In this document: in pieces, positions 1 through 7,830 of the stretch
Position numbering within the stretch: position 1 is the stretch's first letter
Layout of the letters: the number at the start of each line of letters is the position of its first letter
Source: Pseudomonas sp. ACM7
Lineage (GTDB): Bacteria > Pseudomonadota > Gammaproteobacteria > Pseudomonadales > Pseudomonadaceae
Direction of reading: 5' to 3'
Assembly: GCF_004136015.1 (NCBI RefSeq)
Contig: NZ_CP024866.1
Coordinates: 3,175,037 to 3,239,036, forward strand
DNA: 64,000 bases
Position numbers and translations under genes: made by a program
Notes under the pieces: generated by a model
The model's input: the letters and a program-made list of their open reading frames with translations, nothing else
The model's database searches: none
What the model was told of the DNA's origin: nothing

Positions 1-70
1 CGGGTTCCTTGCAGGCGTGATGATTCCGTTCGCAGCCCGGTCGGGCTGCGAGTCGGTGGTTCAATCGGGT

Positions 71-1015
71 TTATTTGGTGGTCAGTTGCAGGTTTTCAGC
101 AGCGGGTTTGCCATCGAAGGTGGTCACGCCTTCGAGCCAGCGTTGCTTGTCTTGCGGGTGATCCTTCAGCCATTGCTTGGCCGACTCGAAAGCGTCCTTG
201 TGATCCAGCAGCGGCTGCATCATCCGGCTCTCGTCTTCGGCGGTGTACTTCAGGTTGCTCAGCAAGCGACCGATGTTCGGGCATTGCTCGGCGTATTTCG
301 GCGCGGTGACGGTCCAGACCGTGGCCATGCCTTCGTTCGGGCCCAGGGCGTCGTCGCTGCCGGTGAGGTACGTCATCTTCACATTGACGTTCATCGGATG
401 CGGCGCCCAGCCGAAGAACACCACGGCCTCGTTGCGGCGCACGGCGCGATCCACCGCCGCGAGCATGCCGGCTTCACTGGACTCGACCAACTGGAACTTG
501 CCGAGGCCAAACTGGTTCTTGGCAATCATTGCCTTGATCTGGGTGTTGGCTCCCGAACCTGGTTCGATGCCGTAGATCTTGCCGCCCAGCTCTTTCTCGA
601 ACTTGGCGATGTCAGCGAAGGTTTTCAGGCCCTTGTCGGCGAGGTAAGTCGGTACGGCGAGGGTGGCGCGGGCATCTTTCAGGCTTGGCGCTTCAAGCAC
701 TTTGACCTGCTTGCCATCGACGAACGGGGTGATGGTCTGGGTCATCAGCGGGTTCCAGTAGCCCAGGAACAAGTCCAGGCGCTGATCGCGGATCCCGGCG
801 AAGATGATTTGCTGGGAAGCGCTGGTTTGTTTGGTGTTGTAGCCGAGGCCATCGAGCAGGACTTGGGTCATGGCGCTGGTGGCGATCACGTCGGTCCAGT
901 TCACAACGCCCATGCGCACGTTCTGGCATGAAGCAGGTTCGGCCGCCATGACGCTGGCGCTCAGGAAAGCGGTACCGCTGAGTGCAAGAACACAGCTGCT
1001 GATCAGTCGTTTCAT
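71..1015 (-). CDS. choX: Choline/betaine ABC transporter substrate-binding protein
   Basis: A 314-residue periplasmic binding protein of the OpuAC/ProX family, with a clear signal peptide (residues 1-24, cut after VMA). It binds choline or a related quaternary amine and hands it to an ABC permease outside the window. The body contains the family feature GVVNWTDV near residue 37 and aromatic residues (FLGYWNP, FFGWAPHP) of the type that form the cation-pi cage. It lies divergent from gbdR, as expected for a choline/betaine uptake gene (choX or cbcX in other pseudomonads). I cannot distinguish choX from cbcX without alignment. A small GC hairpin at 33-50 lies just past its stop codon. Confidence 0.88.
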   Translation of the reverse strand: MKRLISSCVLALSGTAFLSASVMAAEPASCQNVRMGVVNWTDVIATSAMTQVLLDGLGYNTKQTSASQQIIFAGIRDQRLDLFLGYWNPLMTQTITPFVDGKQVKVLEAPSLKDARATLAVPTYLADKGLKTFADIAKFEKELGGKIYGIEPGSGANTQIKAMIAKNQFGLGKFQLVESSEAGMLAAVDRAVRRNEAVVFFGWAPHPMNVNVKMTYLTGSDDALGPNEGMATVWTVTAPKYAEQCPNIGRLLSNLKYTAEDESRMMQPLLDHKDAFESAKQWLKDHPQDKQRWLEGVTTFDGKPAAENLQLTTK

Positions 1016-1056
1016 CTCAGGTTCCTCGGCAGTTCGTTATTGTGGGTCCGGTCGTC

Positions 1057-1219
1057 TGCATCCGGTCTTGCGGATAGCGCTCATATTTTGGCGAGTGGCT
1101 GTTGTCCTCAGGCAAGGCGCCGCGACGAGTCATAGCTCGCTATGACGAGGAGCGGCAACGCAGCTTGAGGGGCAACAGACGCCGCAAAAATTGAGCAGCT
1201 ATCCGTAAGACCGGATGCG
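1057..1219. repeat. Large imperfect palindrome between choX and gbdR
   Basis: The left arm starts GCATCCGGTCTTGCGGATAG (about 1057) and the right arm ends CTATCCGTAAGACCGGATGC (1219). The arms pair imperfectly along about 75 bases each. The centre is GTCATAG (1129-1135) and CTATGAC (1140-1146) around a four-base loop. It could be a MITE-like element or a large RNA hairpin. It does not match the two REP families elsewhere in the window. Confidence 0.7.
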
Positions 1220-1386
1220 CCGTGCGCCGGTGATGCCAAGTTACGCAGCTTAAGGCCCGCTAAAGCGCACTGCGGCGACCAGCTCTTGCACTGCAGCGAC
1301 CTGCGCTCTTGAATGCCTCTTGCAAGTGGCGTATCAACGTCCACACGCTTCCCGCCCTCTCGTTACCTGCCAGTCGAGTGCGCTCC

Positions 1387-2346
1387 ATGTCCCAGGATTT
1401 CTACTTCTTGTTGATGCCGGGTTTCTCGGCGATTGGATTTATCTCTGCCATCGAGCCGCTGCGGGTTGCCAATCGCTTTCGTGGCGAACTCTACCGCTGG
1501 CATGTGCTCAGCGCGGATGGCGGGGCGGTATTGGCCAGCAATGGCATGTCGGTCAACGCCGATGCGGCGCTGGAACCGCTGAAGAAAGGTGCGACGTTGT
1601 TGGTGGTAGCCGGTTTCGAGCCGCTGAAGTTCGCAACCCCGGCGCTGGAACACTGGCTGCGCCGACTGGACAACGAAGGCGTGACCCTCGGCGCCATCGA
1701 CACCGGCAGCTTCATCCTCGCCGAGGCCGGCCTGCTCGACGGCCACCGCCTGACCCTGCACTGGGAAGCCATCGACGCGTTCAAGGAGTCTTATCCACAG
1801 CTCAGCGTCACCCAGGAGCTGTTCGAGATCGACCGCCGGCGCATCACCTCTGCCGGCGGCACTGCGTCCATCGACCTGATGCTCGACCTCATCAGCCAGG
1901 CCCATGGCCCGGAACTGGCGATCCAGGTCAGCGAACAATTCGTGCTCGGCCGCATCCGCCCGCGCAAAGACCACCAGCGCATGGAAGTCGCCACGCGTTA
2001 TGGCATCAGCAACAAGAAACTGGTGCAGGTGATTGGGGAGATGGAGCAGCACAGCGAGCCGCCGCTGAGTACGCTGGAATTGGCCGAATCGATCAAGGTG
2101 ACGCGACGGCAGTTGGAGCGATTGTTTCGCCTGCACCTGAACGACACACCGAGCAATTTCTACCTGCGCTTGCGGCTGGAGAAGGCCCGGCAGCTGTTGC
2201 GGCAGACGGACATGAGCGTGTTGGAAGTGAGTATCGCGTGCGGGTTTGAATCGCCGTCGTATTTCACCCGGAGTTATCGGGCACGGTTTGAGCGGTGTCC
2301 AAGGGAAGACCGACGGCGGCTGGGGGATGGTCGGGAACTGGTTTGA
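1387..2346 (+). CDS. gbdR: AraC-family activator of glycine betaine catabolism, GbdR
   Basis: A 319-residue regulator with an N-terminal DJ-1/PfpI-like (GATase1-like) sensing domain (about 1-190) and a C-terminal AraC HTH domain (about 210-315; VTRRQLERLFR, VLEVSIACGFESPSYFTRSYR). In Pseudomonas, GbdR senses glycine betaine and dimethylglycine and activates gbcA, gbcB, dgcA, sox and choline uptake genes, which are all near here. The start at 1387 gives MSQDFYFLLMPGFSAIGF, the usual N terminus; an upstream extension to 1309 is unlikely. The C terminus (DRRRLGDGRELV) differs from the duplicated tail at 14.5 kb (DRRTAKA), so the last about ten codons may have been altered when the adjacent repeat formed. 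Confidence 0.92.
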   Translation: MSQDFYFLLMPGFSAIGFISAIEPLRVANRFRGELYRWHVLSADGGAVLASNGMSVNADAALEPLKKGATLLVVAGFEPLKFATPALEHWLRRLDNEGVTLGAIDTGSFILAEAGLLDGHRLTLHWEAIDAFKESYPQLSVTQELFEIDRRRITSAGGTASIDLMLDLISQAHGPELAIQVSEQFVLGRIRPRKDHQRMEVATRYGISNKKLVQVIGEMEQHSEPPLSTLELAESIKVTRRQLERLFRLHLNDTPSNFYLRLRLEKARQLLRQTDMSVLEVSIACGFESPSYFTRSYRARFERCPREDRRRLGDGRELV

Positions 2347-2374
2347 TCGCGCCAGAAGCCTGTACACAAGACAA

Positions 2375-2470
2375 AATGTGGGAGCGGGCTTGCTCGCGAA
2401 TGCGGTCAGTCATTCAACATTGATGTCAACTGATCCACCGCATTCGCGAGCAAGCCCGCTCCCACATTTT
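2375..2470. repeat. REP doublet (inverted pair)
   Basis: Two inverted copies of the fluorescens-type REP core (TGTGGGAGCGGGCTTGCTCG and its complement) flank a short spacer containing TTCAACATTGATGT. It sits between the convergent gbdR and DUF3010 genes and could act as a bidirectional transcription end. Confidence 0.85.
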
Positions 2471-2485
2471 GATCCGTTTTCGCTT

Positions 2486-2902
2486 TTACTTCTTCATCAG
2501 GGCGGAGCAGGCCGCTTTAAACGCTTCATGCTGATACTTGTTCAACGTCCCCGGCAGTTCAAAGTCGAATTTCTTGTTCTGTGCATTGATGGTCTGTGGC
2601 GACAGCAACGTCACCTCGCAACTATCCAGCAACTGGAAAACACCCTCGATCTTGAACGTGGTCGGCCCACCAGCGAATTCGCCTTTCTTGCTGCGCTTCT
2701 TGATCGCAATCCGATCGATGGCGTTCTCGCGCACAAACGAGGCGACTTGAGCGGCGAAGACTTTGACGTTGGCGGCTTCGTCGTCATCGTCGAGGGCGAT
2801 TTTCTTGGTGGCCAGGGCGACATGGCTCAAGACCTGATCGTCGAGGGCGGCCACGGCGATGATCGCTTCGCTGCCTTTGATTTCGATGCCGCAGAATTTC
2901 AT
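2486..2902 (-). CDS. DUF3010 family protein, copy 1
   Basis: A 138-residue cytoplasmic protein of unknown function that I recognise as DUF3010. It starts MKFCGIEIKGSEAIIAV; the N-terminal strand pattern recalls RNase H-like folds, but no catalytic residues can be assigned. The start at 2902 is preceded by AAAGGGAT at good spacing, so an in-frame ATG five codons upstream (2917) is less likely. It is about 95% identical in protein to the copy at 14684-15100 (differences include AALDDQV versus SLDGQA, and LLDSCE versus LLENCE). It lies inside the left arm of the island-flanking repeat. Confidence 0.8.
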   Translation of the reverse strand: MKFCGIEIKGSEAIIAVAALDDQVLSHVALATKKIALDDDDEAANVKVFAAQVASFVRENAIDRIAIKKRSKKGEFAGGPTTFKIEGVFQLLDSCEVTLLSPQTINAQNKKFDFELPGTLNKYQHEAFKAACSALMKK

Positions 2903-2920
2903 GTCGATCCCTTTCACAGC

Positions 2921-3079
2921 CTAAAGCTCAAGTTGATTAGCGGTAATACCAAACGCCGCTGTTATTTTTTCGCGAGTGGCCTTCCGAGGCTTTGAGACGG
3001 TCTCTTGCTGGGCAAATGCCGGCTGAGAGACACCCATCCGTTTGGCCACTTCATCCTGTGTAGGGTCCAAGTGCTTGCG
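2921..3079 (-). pseudogene. Truncated XRE-family HTH (antitoxin-like) regulator
   Basis: On the minus strand an open stretch of 52 codons reads RKHLDPTQDEVAKRMGVSQ followed by PAFAQQE and ends NQLEL-stop. It is the C-terminal part of a helix-turn-helix protein like the antitoxins of HigBA-type modules. There is no start codon: homology stops abruptly at about 3079, where an AraC-tail fragment begins on the other strand. No toxin gene is visible. The final codons are also preserved in the right repeat arm (15133-15150, ADQLEL-stop), so an XRE gene was once present beside both DUF3010 copies. Confidence 0.65.
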
Positions 3080-3084
3080 CCATG

Positions 3085-3126
3085 GAGCGCTGTCCGAGGG
3101 AAGATCAACGGACTGTGAAAGCTTGA
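3085..3126 (+). pseudogene. Remnant of a gbdR-like AraC regulator 3' end
   Basis: Thirteen codons plus stop read ERCPREDQRTVKA. This closely matches the tail of the chimeric gbdR copy at 14.5 kb (ERCPREDRRTAKA) and resembles the end of gbdR itself. It is a third partial copy of the regulator's extreme 3' end and marks a recombination joint at the left island boundary. It is short, so chance similarity cannot be fully excluded, but the CPRED core is distinctive. Confidence 0.55.
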
Positions 3127-3292
3127 TTGAAATTGTCTTGCGCCTTATCGAGCAGAAATTTCTGTAGGATTTTTAGTGTCCATTACTACGAAGTTTCCTT
3201 TTCCTTCCTGTGACTGTGAATTCGGCGGTACGAATTACTTAGTTTGTGCCGCATCATTCATGGACACCCCTTCACAGTTAAGGAGTCTGTAA

Positions 3293-3541
3293 ATGAATGC
3301 TCCCCTCTCCCCTTTGTACACCAATGAAGCCTCCCCTGATTTTCTTCGCAGCCAAGAAGATTACCTTTTATCGCAGTAACTTGAAGGTGCGAACAAAGAC
3401 GTCTTGAGGATTATTGAGCAACAACAGGCTTACGCCAACGCTCATCCGCCCACAGCTATCTACCGTGTGGCAACTGCGGGCAGCCAGCCTCGTAATGGCA
3501 GGAGGATTCAGCGTGCAACTTCGTCGTGGGAGTTTAAATAG
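3293..3541 (+). pseudogene. Decayed small ORF with strong ribosome-binding site
   Basis: A good Shine-Dalgarno (AAGGAG, 3280-3285) lies seven bases before an ATG. The frame runs 28 codons to TAA (3377-3379) and then stays open to TAG at 3539, giving 83 codon positions in all. Downstream text such as QQQAYANAHPPTAIY and VATAGSQPRNG looks like real protein. From memory it resembles the N-terminal part of PAAR-like proteins, but I am not certain of that. Either a 28-residue peptide is made or, more likely, this is the 5' remnant of a longer gene. The bases from 3127 to 3292 and from 3542 to 3682 hold no gene I can support. Confidence 0.4.
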
Positions 3542-3682
3542 GATAACGGCCAACAATTACGTGGTGCGCAGAAAGTTATGCCATTCCCAAAAGATCTCCA
3601 CTGATCATGCGTGTGTGACAAACAGTGCATACAAGGCTCGCTATCTCATTTTACAACAACAAAAATGATCATGGACCTATAT

Positions 3683-5074
3683 ATGAAGCCAGAAATATTA
3701 ATTTTCATAGATAACGACTATCTATCAACTTCACTATATATGTATAGAAAATTGCACTTTCAAGCCGCAGAAAAAGAAGGTATCAGATGCTTAACAATAA
3801 TCGCAAAAGATAGCAAAAATATTAGGGAGGCTAGCGATGAAAGTGATGAGGTTGTCTTGGTAGATAGTATTGAAACTGGCGAAGTACTCTGCGCAGTAGA
3901 ACGTTTAAGCCGAACATATAGTGTGTAAGGACTGTTTTGCTACCCAGCGCATGTCACACCGCGTGGGGACGCTAACCATGTAGTTGAAGATATCGCTAGG
4001 CAATGCGGGCTTAAATATTACAGCGCCGAGCCGCTAGAGAATTGTAACAATAAGTACTTAATGCGTTCGCAACTTAGCAATATAAAGGGTGTTAGGTCGG
4101 TAAATTTCAGGCTCTTCAATGGAAATTTCGAAACTATAAATGATCTTTTATTTCCCGTAGTGATGAAGCCGGTATACGGGGGCGGCTCGGCGTTTGTCTC
4201 GATATGTGATGATCGAAAGAGTCTTGAAAAAGCATATAATCACTTCATACAAAGATTTCCTGACGTGCCTGGAGCCTATTCTTTCTCGGGAGCTGAAAAA
4301 TGGCTTAGTTCTCCAGAAGCAGGCCCTGTGCTATATACGCCGGGCGTTTCCGTGTTAATTGAAGAATTCATTGAGGGGCCTGAAGGTTCTTTAGAATGCT
4401 TGGTTATCGACGGGAGCATTCACCCGATGTTGATATTTGAAAAGATGATAACAAGCAACACCTCCAGTACGGTTTTAGAAAAGGTCATAGTTACACCACC
4501 GCAAAGCTTTTCTAACGGCCAGATATCGGTGATCGTATCAACTATTAGCAATTCTATAAAAGCACTGAAGGTAAAGAACGGATTTTTACACGTTGAGTTC
4601 AAATTATCCAAAAACGGCCCCCAAGTGATTGAGGTAAACCCGAGGCTGGGCGGGTTCTTCGTGGACGAAGCACTTAAGGATCTGTGCTCATGTGATGCGT
4701 ATGCCTTAAACGTCAATTTCATAACAAATAAGCCAGTAACCATAGGGCACCATTTGGCGGATGACCTTCCGATATTGCCGGAGGACGCCGTCTACGCGAT
4801 GCTTCTATTCTATCCAACTCGCTCAGGCTACATCAAAGCTATAAAGCTTCCAGAAATTGATTCTGCGTGTGAGATTTTATCGCAGGTACTGCCTACTACT
4901 AACGGCCACAAAGATGGATTCTTCGATGTAGAGAACGAAGAAGCTTATATCGCAAAAATGTGGGTGAGGGCAACGTCTATAGACGAGATACTTCACGTCC
5001 ATAAAGAGTATGAGAGAAACATTAAAGTCGAAACATCTGAATATCGCGAAGACAAAATACTGGAGCAGTGCTAG
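3683..5074 (+). pseudogene. ATP-grasp ligase interrupted by one in-frame TAA
   Basis: The frame encodes 463 codon positions starting MKPEILIFIDNDYL at 3683. It is interrupted at codon 82 by TAA (3926-3928) and is open on both sides. After the stop come the typical pre-grasp text (NKYLMRSQL at about 4046), the glycine-rich loop VMKPVYGGGSA, IEEFIEGPEGSLECLV, and the metal-binding end HVEFKLSKNG/VIEVNPRLGG. ATP-grasp enzymes of this type form amide or peptide bonds through acyl phosphates, so it is the likely ligase of the island pathway. Translation could restart at 4061 to give 337 residues that keep the grasp domain but lose the N-terminal domain. Its stop directly abuts the next ATG. A sequencing error or readthrough is also possible. 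Confidence 0.7.
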
Positions 5075-6637
5075 ATGTGCGGGATAGCTGCAATATTTGA
5101 GACTTCTACCCGCTCTAATGAAAAGCGCGACTTTGAGCCTACTTTATTAAAAATGTTGGGGAGAATCTCCCATAGAGGCGCTGCTGAAAGCTTTGGAGAG
5201 CGTTTTATATTTTCTCATGCTGCTATTGGTACCAATCGCTTGCCTATCGTGGAGAGAGAAGACAATAATCAGCCGTTCATAGATAACATTTCTGGTCGCG
5301 CAATTATATTTAATGGTGAAGTTTACAACTTGAATGAGTTGCGATTGATTTTATTATCACACGGAGTAAAGTTTTTAGGCTGTTCAGATACCGAGCTAGT
5401 TCTTAGGGCATATGCTCACTGGGGGGAATCTTGTCTGACCCGACTCAATGGTATATTCGCGTTTATTATCTACTCACCGGGAGACAACACTGTTTTCGCT
5501 GCGAGGGATCGGCTGGGCGTAAAGCCTCTATACTTGACTCAAGAAGGAACTGTCCTCTATTTCGCATCGGAACTGAAAGCACTAATTGGGTTGACCAACA
5601 AGACACAAGAAATCCTCCCTGGACATTATTGGGTGGACGGTCGACAGAACGCATATTATTTAATTAGCGAAAGCATAGGGCCGCGACTAGATTACAAGTC
5701 TACGGTAAATAAATGCAATGAGCTACTGCACCTCTCGGTAAAGCGTCAAGTCAATACTGATCTCCCGATAGGCGTAGTTTTCTCTGGCGGGCTAGATAGC
5801 GCAATAATTCTTTATCTTGCTAACCTATACCATAAGAACGTCACCGCCTACACGGTCGGAGTGACTGGCTCAGCTGACGTAGTGTTCGCGCAGAGATTAT
5901 GCAAAGAACTTGGCATTAAGATAGTTATTTCTGATGTTGATCGTGTAGATCTGATGCAGTCTATTAGAACCAGCATATATGTATCTGAACAATTTGAACC
6001 CGTAGATATAACTGATGCATTAACTATACATTCTGCTTTCTCCCGAATGAAAGAAGACGGGATTCGTATAGCTCTATCTGGAGATGGAAGTGATGAGCTA
6101 TTCGCTGGTTACGACTTTTTTCAAGGGGCAAGTGACCGTCGTGCGCTTCAGCTACACAAAGTTAAGAACTTGTATCGAACTGATCTACAGCGTGTGGATA
6201 GAATGAGCATGTTCAATACAGTGGAATGCCGTGTACCGTTTCTCGACAAAGATCTTTTCGATTTTATAATATCGGCACCGATGGAGTTCCATGTAAGAGA
6301 TGATTTTACAAAAGTTCTACTGAGGGACGCTTTTTCCCTCGAATTACCAGATTATATCACTTGGCGACCAAAAATGAGGATGTCTGAAGGGTCAGGTATA
6401 GGCGGACTGATCTTTGACGTACTTCAATCAATAAATGAGAGCCTGGATAGCAAGCCTTTTCCATTAGAAGATAATGCAATTAATAATGCTGCTTTGATAT
6501 TCCAAGAGTTCGGCTTTGAGCTTCCAGACAATCGATATAAGGTACAAGGTCTCGATTATCATAGCGGCGGATGGACGACCTCGACAACTAAAGACATTGA
6601 TAAAAACCTCGTCAGTTCCCCTGCCAGCGAAGGATAA
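5075..6637 (+). CDS. Asparagine synthetase-like glutamine-dependent amidotransferase
   Basis: A 520-residue AsnB-family protein. Cys2 is the glutaminase nucleophile (MCGIAAIFE), followed by the class II GATase domain (about 1-190; FNGEVYN, RDRLGVKPLY). The synthetase domain carries the PP-loop SGGLDS at 237-242 and LSGDGSDELFAGY near 340. Both active sites look intact, so it should release ammonia from glutamine and amidate an adenylated carboxylate. Some family members in antibiotic pathways instead close beta-lactam rings, usually with a degenerate Cys2, which is not the case here. It begins immediately after the ATP-grasp stop and is followed after five bases by the KamA-like gene, so it is cotranscribed. 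It is more likely a biosynthetic amidotransferase than housekeeping AsnB. Confidence 0.85.
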   Translation: MCGIAAIFETSTRSNEKRDFEPTLLKMLGRISHRGAAESFGERFIFSHAAIGTNRLPIVEREDNNQPFIDNISGRAIIFNGEVYNLNELRLILLSHGVKFLGCSDTELVLRAYAHWGESCLTRLNGIFAFIIYSPGDNTVFAARDRLGVKPLYLTQEGTVLYFASELKALIGLTNKTQEILPGHYWVDGRQNAYYLISESIGPRLDYKSTVNKCNELLHLSVKRQVNTDLPIGVVFSGGLDSAIILYLANLYHKNVTAYTVGVTGSADVVFAQRLCKELGIKIVISDVDRVDLMQSIRTSIYVSEQFEPVDITDALTIHSAFSRMKEDGIRIALSGDGSDELFAGYDFFQGASDRRALQLHKVKNLYRTDLQRVDRMSMFNTVECRVPFLDKDLFDFIISAPMEFHVRDDFTKVLLRDAFSLELPDYITWRPKMRMSEGSGIGGLIFDVLQSINESLDSKPFPLEDNAINNAALIFQEFGFELPDNRYKVQGLDYHSGGWTTSTTKDIDKNLVSSPASEG

Positions 6638-6642
6638 TAAAA

Positions 6643-7755
6643 ATGATTATTGCAAAGGATACTTTGAGTAAACAGGATTTACTGTCTTCCGACCAATGGG
6701 GCGACCACAAATTTCAAATGAAGAATGCCATTCGCACCAAGGCTCAGCTGGAAGCCTGGGTAACTCTCAGTGATACAGAATTGAAGGGCATTGAGCAAAC
6801 AGAGAGCCAGTATAAGTGGATGATTACTCCATATTATGCATCACTGATGGACGAGACCAATGAGAATTGTCCGATTCGGCTGCAAAGCATACCCCACCCG
6901 AAAGAAGTTGATGAGAGTAATCAGCAGGAGGATGTAGACCCGGTGGGTGATATGGTTTATATGAAAACCAGACGCGTCGTACATAAGTATCCAAACCGAG
7001 TCATATTCCTAGTGTCGGATACTTGCCCAGTTTATTGCAGACACTGCACTAGAAAGTTTCACACAACTGATAAGTCAGGCAGTTATTACAACAAAGAGCT
7101 TCCCGACTCATATGATCAAGACATAGAGTACATCGCAAACAACAAAAACATCAGCGACGTATTACTTGCTGGAGGCGACCCGCTAATTCTTTCCGATAAG
7201 CTTTTGCATAGCATTATCTCTAGGCTCAATGCGATCCCCCACGTAGATTTTGTACGCATTGGCTCACGGTACCCGGTTTTTCTTCCGCAGCGGATAACAG
7301 ATGATTTTTGTAAGATGTTGTCCGAATTCAAATCAATCTGGTTTAGCACCCATTTCAATCATCCCGTGGAAGTGACTCCTGAGGCCTTAAGCGCGATAGA
7401 TAAACTTCTTTCCCACGGTATACCGGTGCAAAACCAGACAGTGCTGTTGCGTGGTGTGAACGACGACGTCGAAACACTTAGAACGTTGAACCGGATGCTG
7501 GTGAAAGGCAGGGTAAGGCCTTATTACCTATACCACGCGGACAATGTTCAAGGCGTGTCGCACTTTAGGACGTCGATAGAAAAGGGCCTTGAGATTATGG
7601 AGCAGCTGCACGGTTATGAAACTGGTTTCAGCGTCCCGCAGTATGTTTACACCACTAAACTTGGGAAGATCCCTTTGAATAACCAGTACTTCTATAAACT
7701 TGGCTCTAAGAATTTTGTGCTTGGCTATGATCATAAAACGCTTGAAATCCCTTGA
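6643..7755 (+). CDS. KamA-like radical SAM amino acid 2,3-aminomutase
   Basis: A 370-residue protein with the radical SAM cluster motif CxxxCxxC at Cys128/132/135 (DTCPVYCRHCTRKF) and lysine 2,3-aminomutase text throughout (LLAGGDPLILSD, RIGSRYPV, QTVLLRGVND, RPYYLYHAD). The family moves an alpha-amino group to the beta carbon using PLP and SAM, so a beta-amino acid is the expected product. Asp300 corresponds to one lysine-binding Asp of clostridial KamA. The second (KamA Asp330) falls on Thr, and the usual PGGGGK loop is shortened to LGK with Lys342 as the likely PLP lysine. Substrate specificity may therefore differ from lysine. An AAGGA site precedes the ATG, and it is tightly linked to the asparagine-synthetase-like gene. 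Confidence 0.85.
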   Translation: MIIAKDTLSKQDLLSSDQWGDHKFQMKNAIRTKAQLEAWVTLSDTELKGIEQTESQYKWMITPYYASLMDETNENCPIRLQSIPHPKEVDESNQQEDVDPVGDMVYMKTRRVVHKYPNRVIFLVSDTCPVYCRHCTRKFHTTDKSGSYYNKELPDSYDQDIEYIANNKNISDVLLAGGDPLILSDKLLHSIISRLNAIPHVDFVRIGSRYPVFLPQRITDDFCKMLSEFKSIWFSTHFNHPVEVTPEALSAIDKLLSHGIPVQNQTVLLRGVNDDVETLRTLNRMLVKGRVRPYYLYHADNVQGVSHFRTSIEKGLEIMEQLHGYETGFSVPQYVYTTKLGKIPLNNQYFYKLGSKNFVLGYDHKTLEIP

Positions 7756-7830
7756 GGTCAACTGACTCGCGAGTGGGTCACTACCTGGTGGCTTTGAAAC
7801 TAAATAATTTACCATTTCTTCGGTACAGAT

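Larger units (their letters stand above)
2159..2945. repeat. Left arm of island-flanking imperfect direct repeat
   Basis: This stretch holds the last about 190 bases of gbdR, a REP doublet, the DUF3010 gene and the last codons of an XRE gene. It recurs in the same order and orientation at 14373-15150. The gbdR and DUF3010 parts are about 90% or more alike by eye and the REP middle is more divergent. The two arms bracket the AT-rich island. The divergence suggests that the second arm arrived with incoming DNA from a related strain rather than by recent duplication. Confidence 0.85.

Noticed and set aside
3926..3928. Programmed stop-codon readthrough in the ATP-grasp gene
   Set aside because: The context (GTG TAA GGA) has no known readthrough signal and no recoding element is visible; a nonsense mutation or error is more likely.
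5075..6637. Beta-lactam synthetase, by analogy with carbapenem, clavulanate or tabtoxin clusters
   Set aside because: Beta-lactam synthetases usually lose the Cys2 glutaminase nucleophile, but here MCGIAAIFE is intact, so amide formation is favoured; it is not fully excluded.
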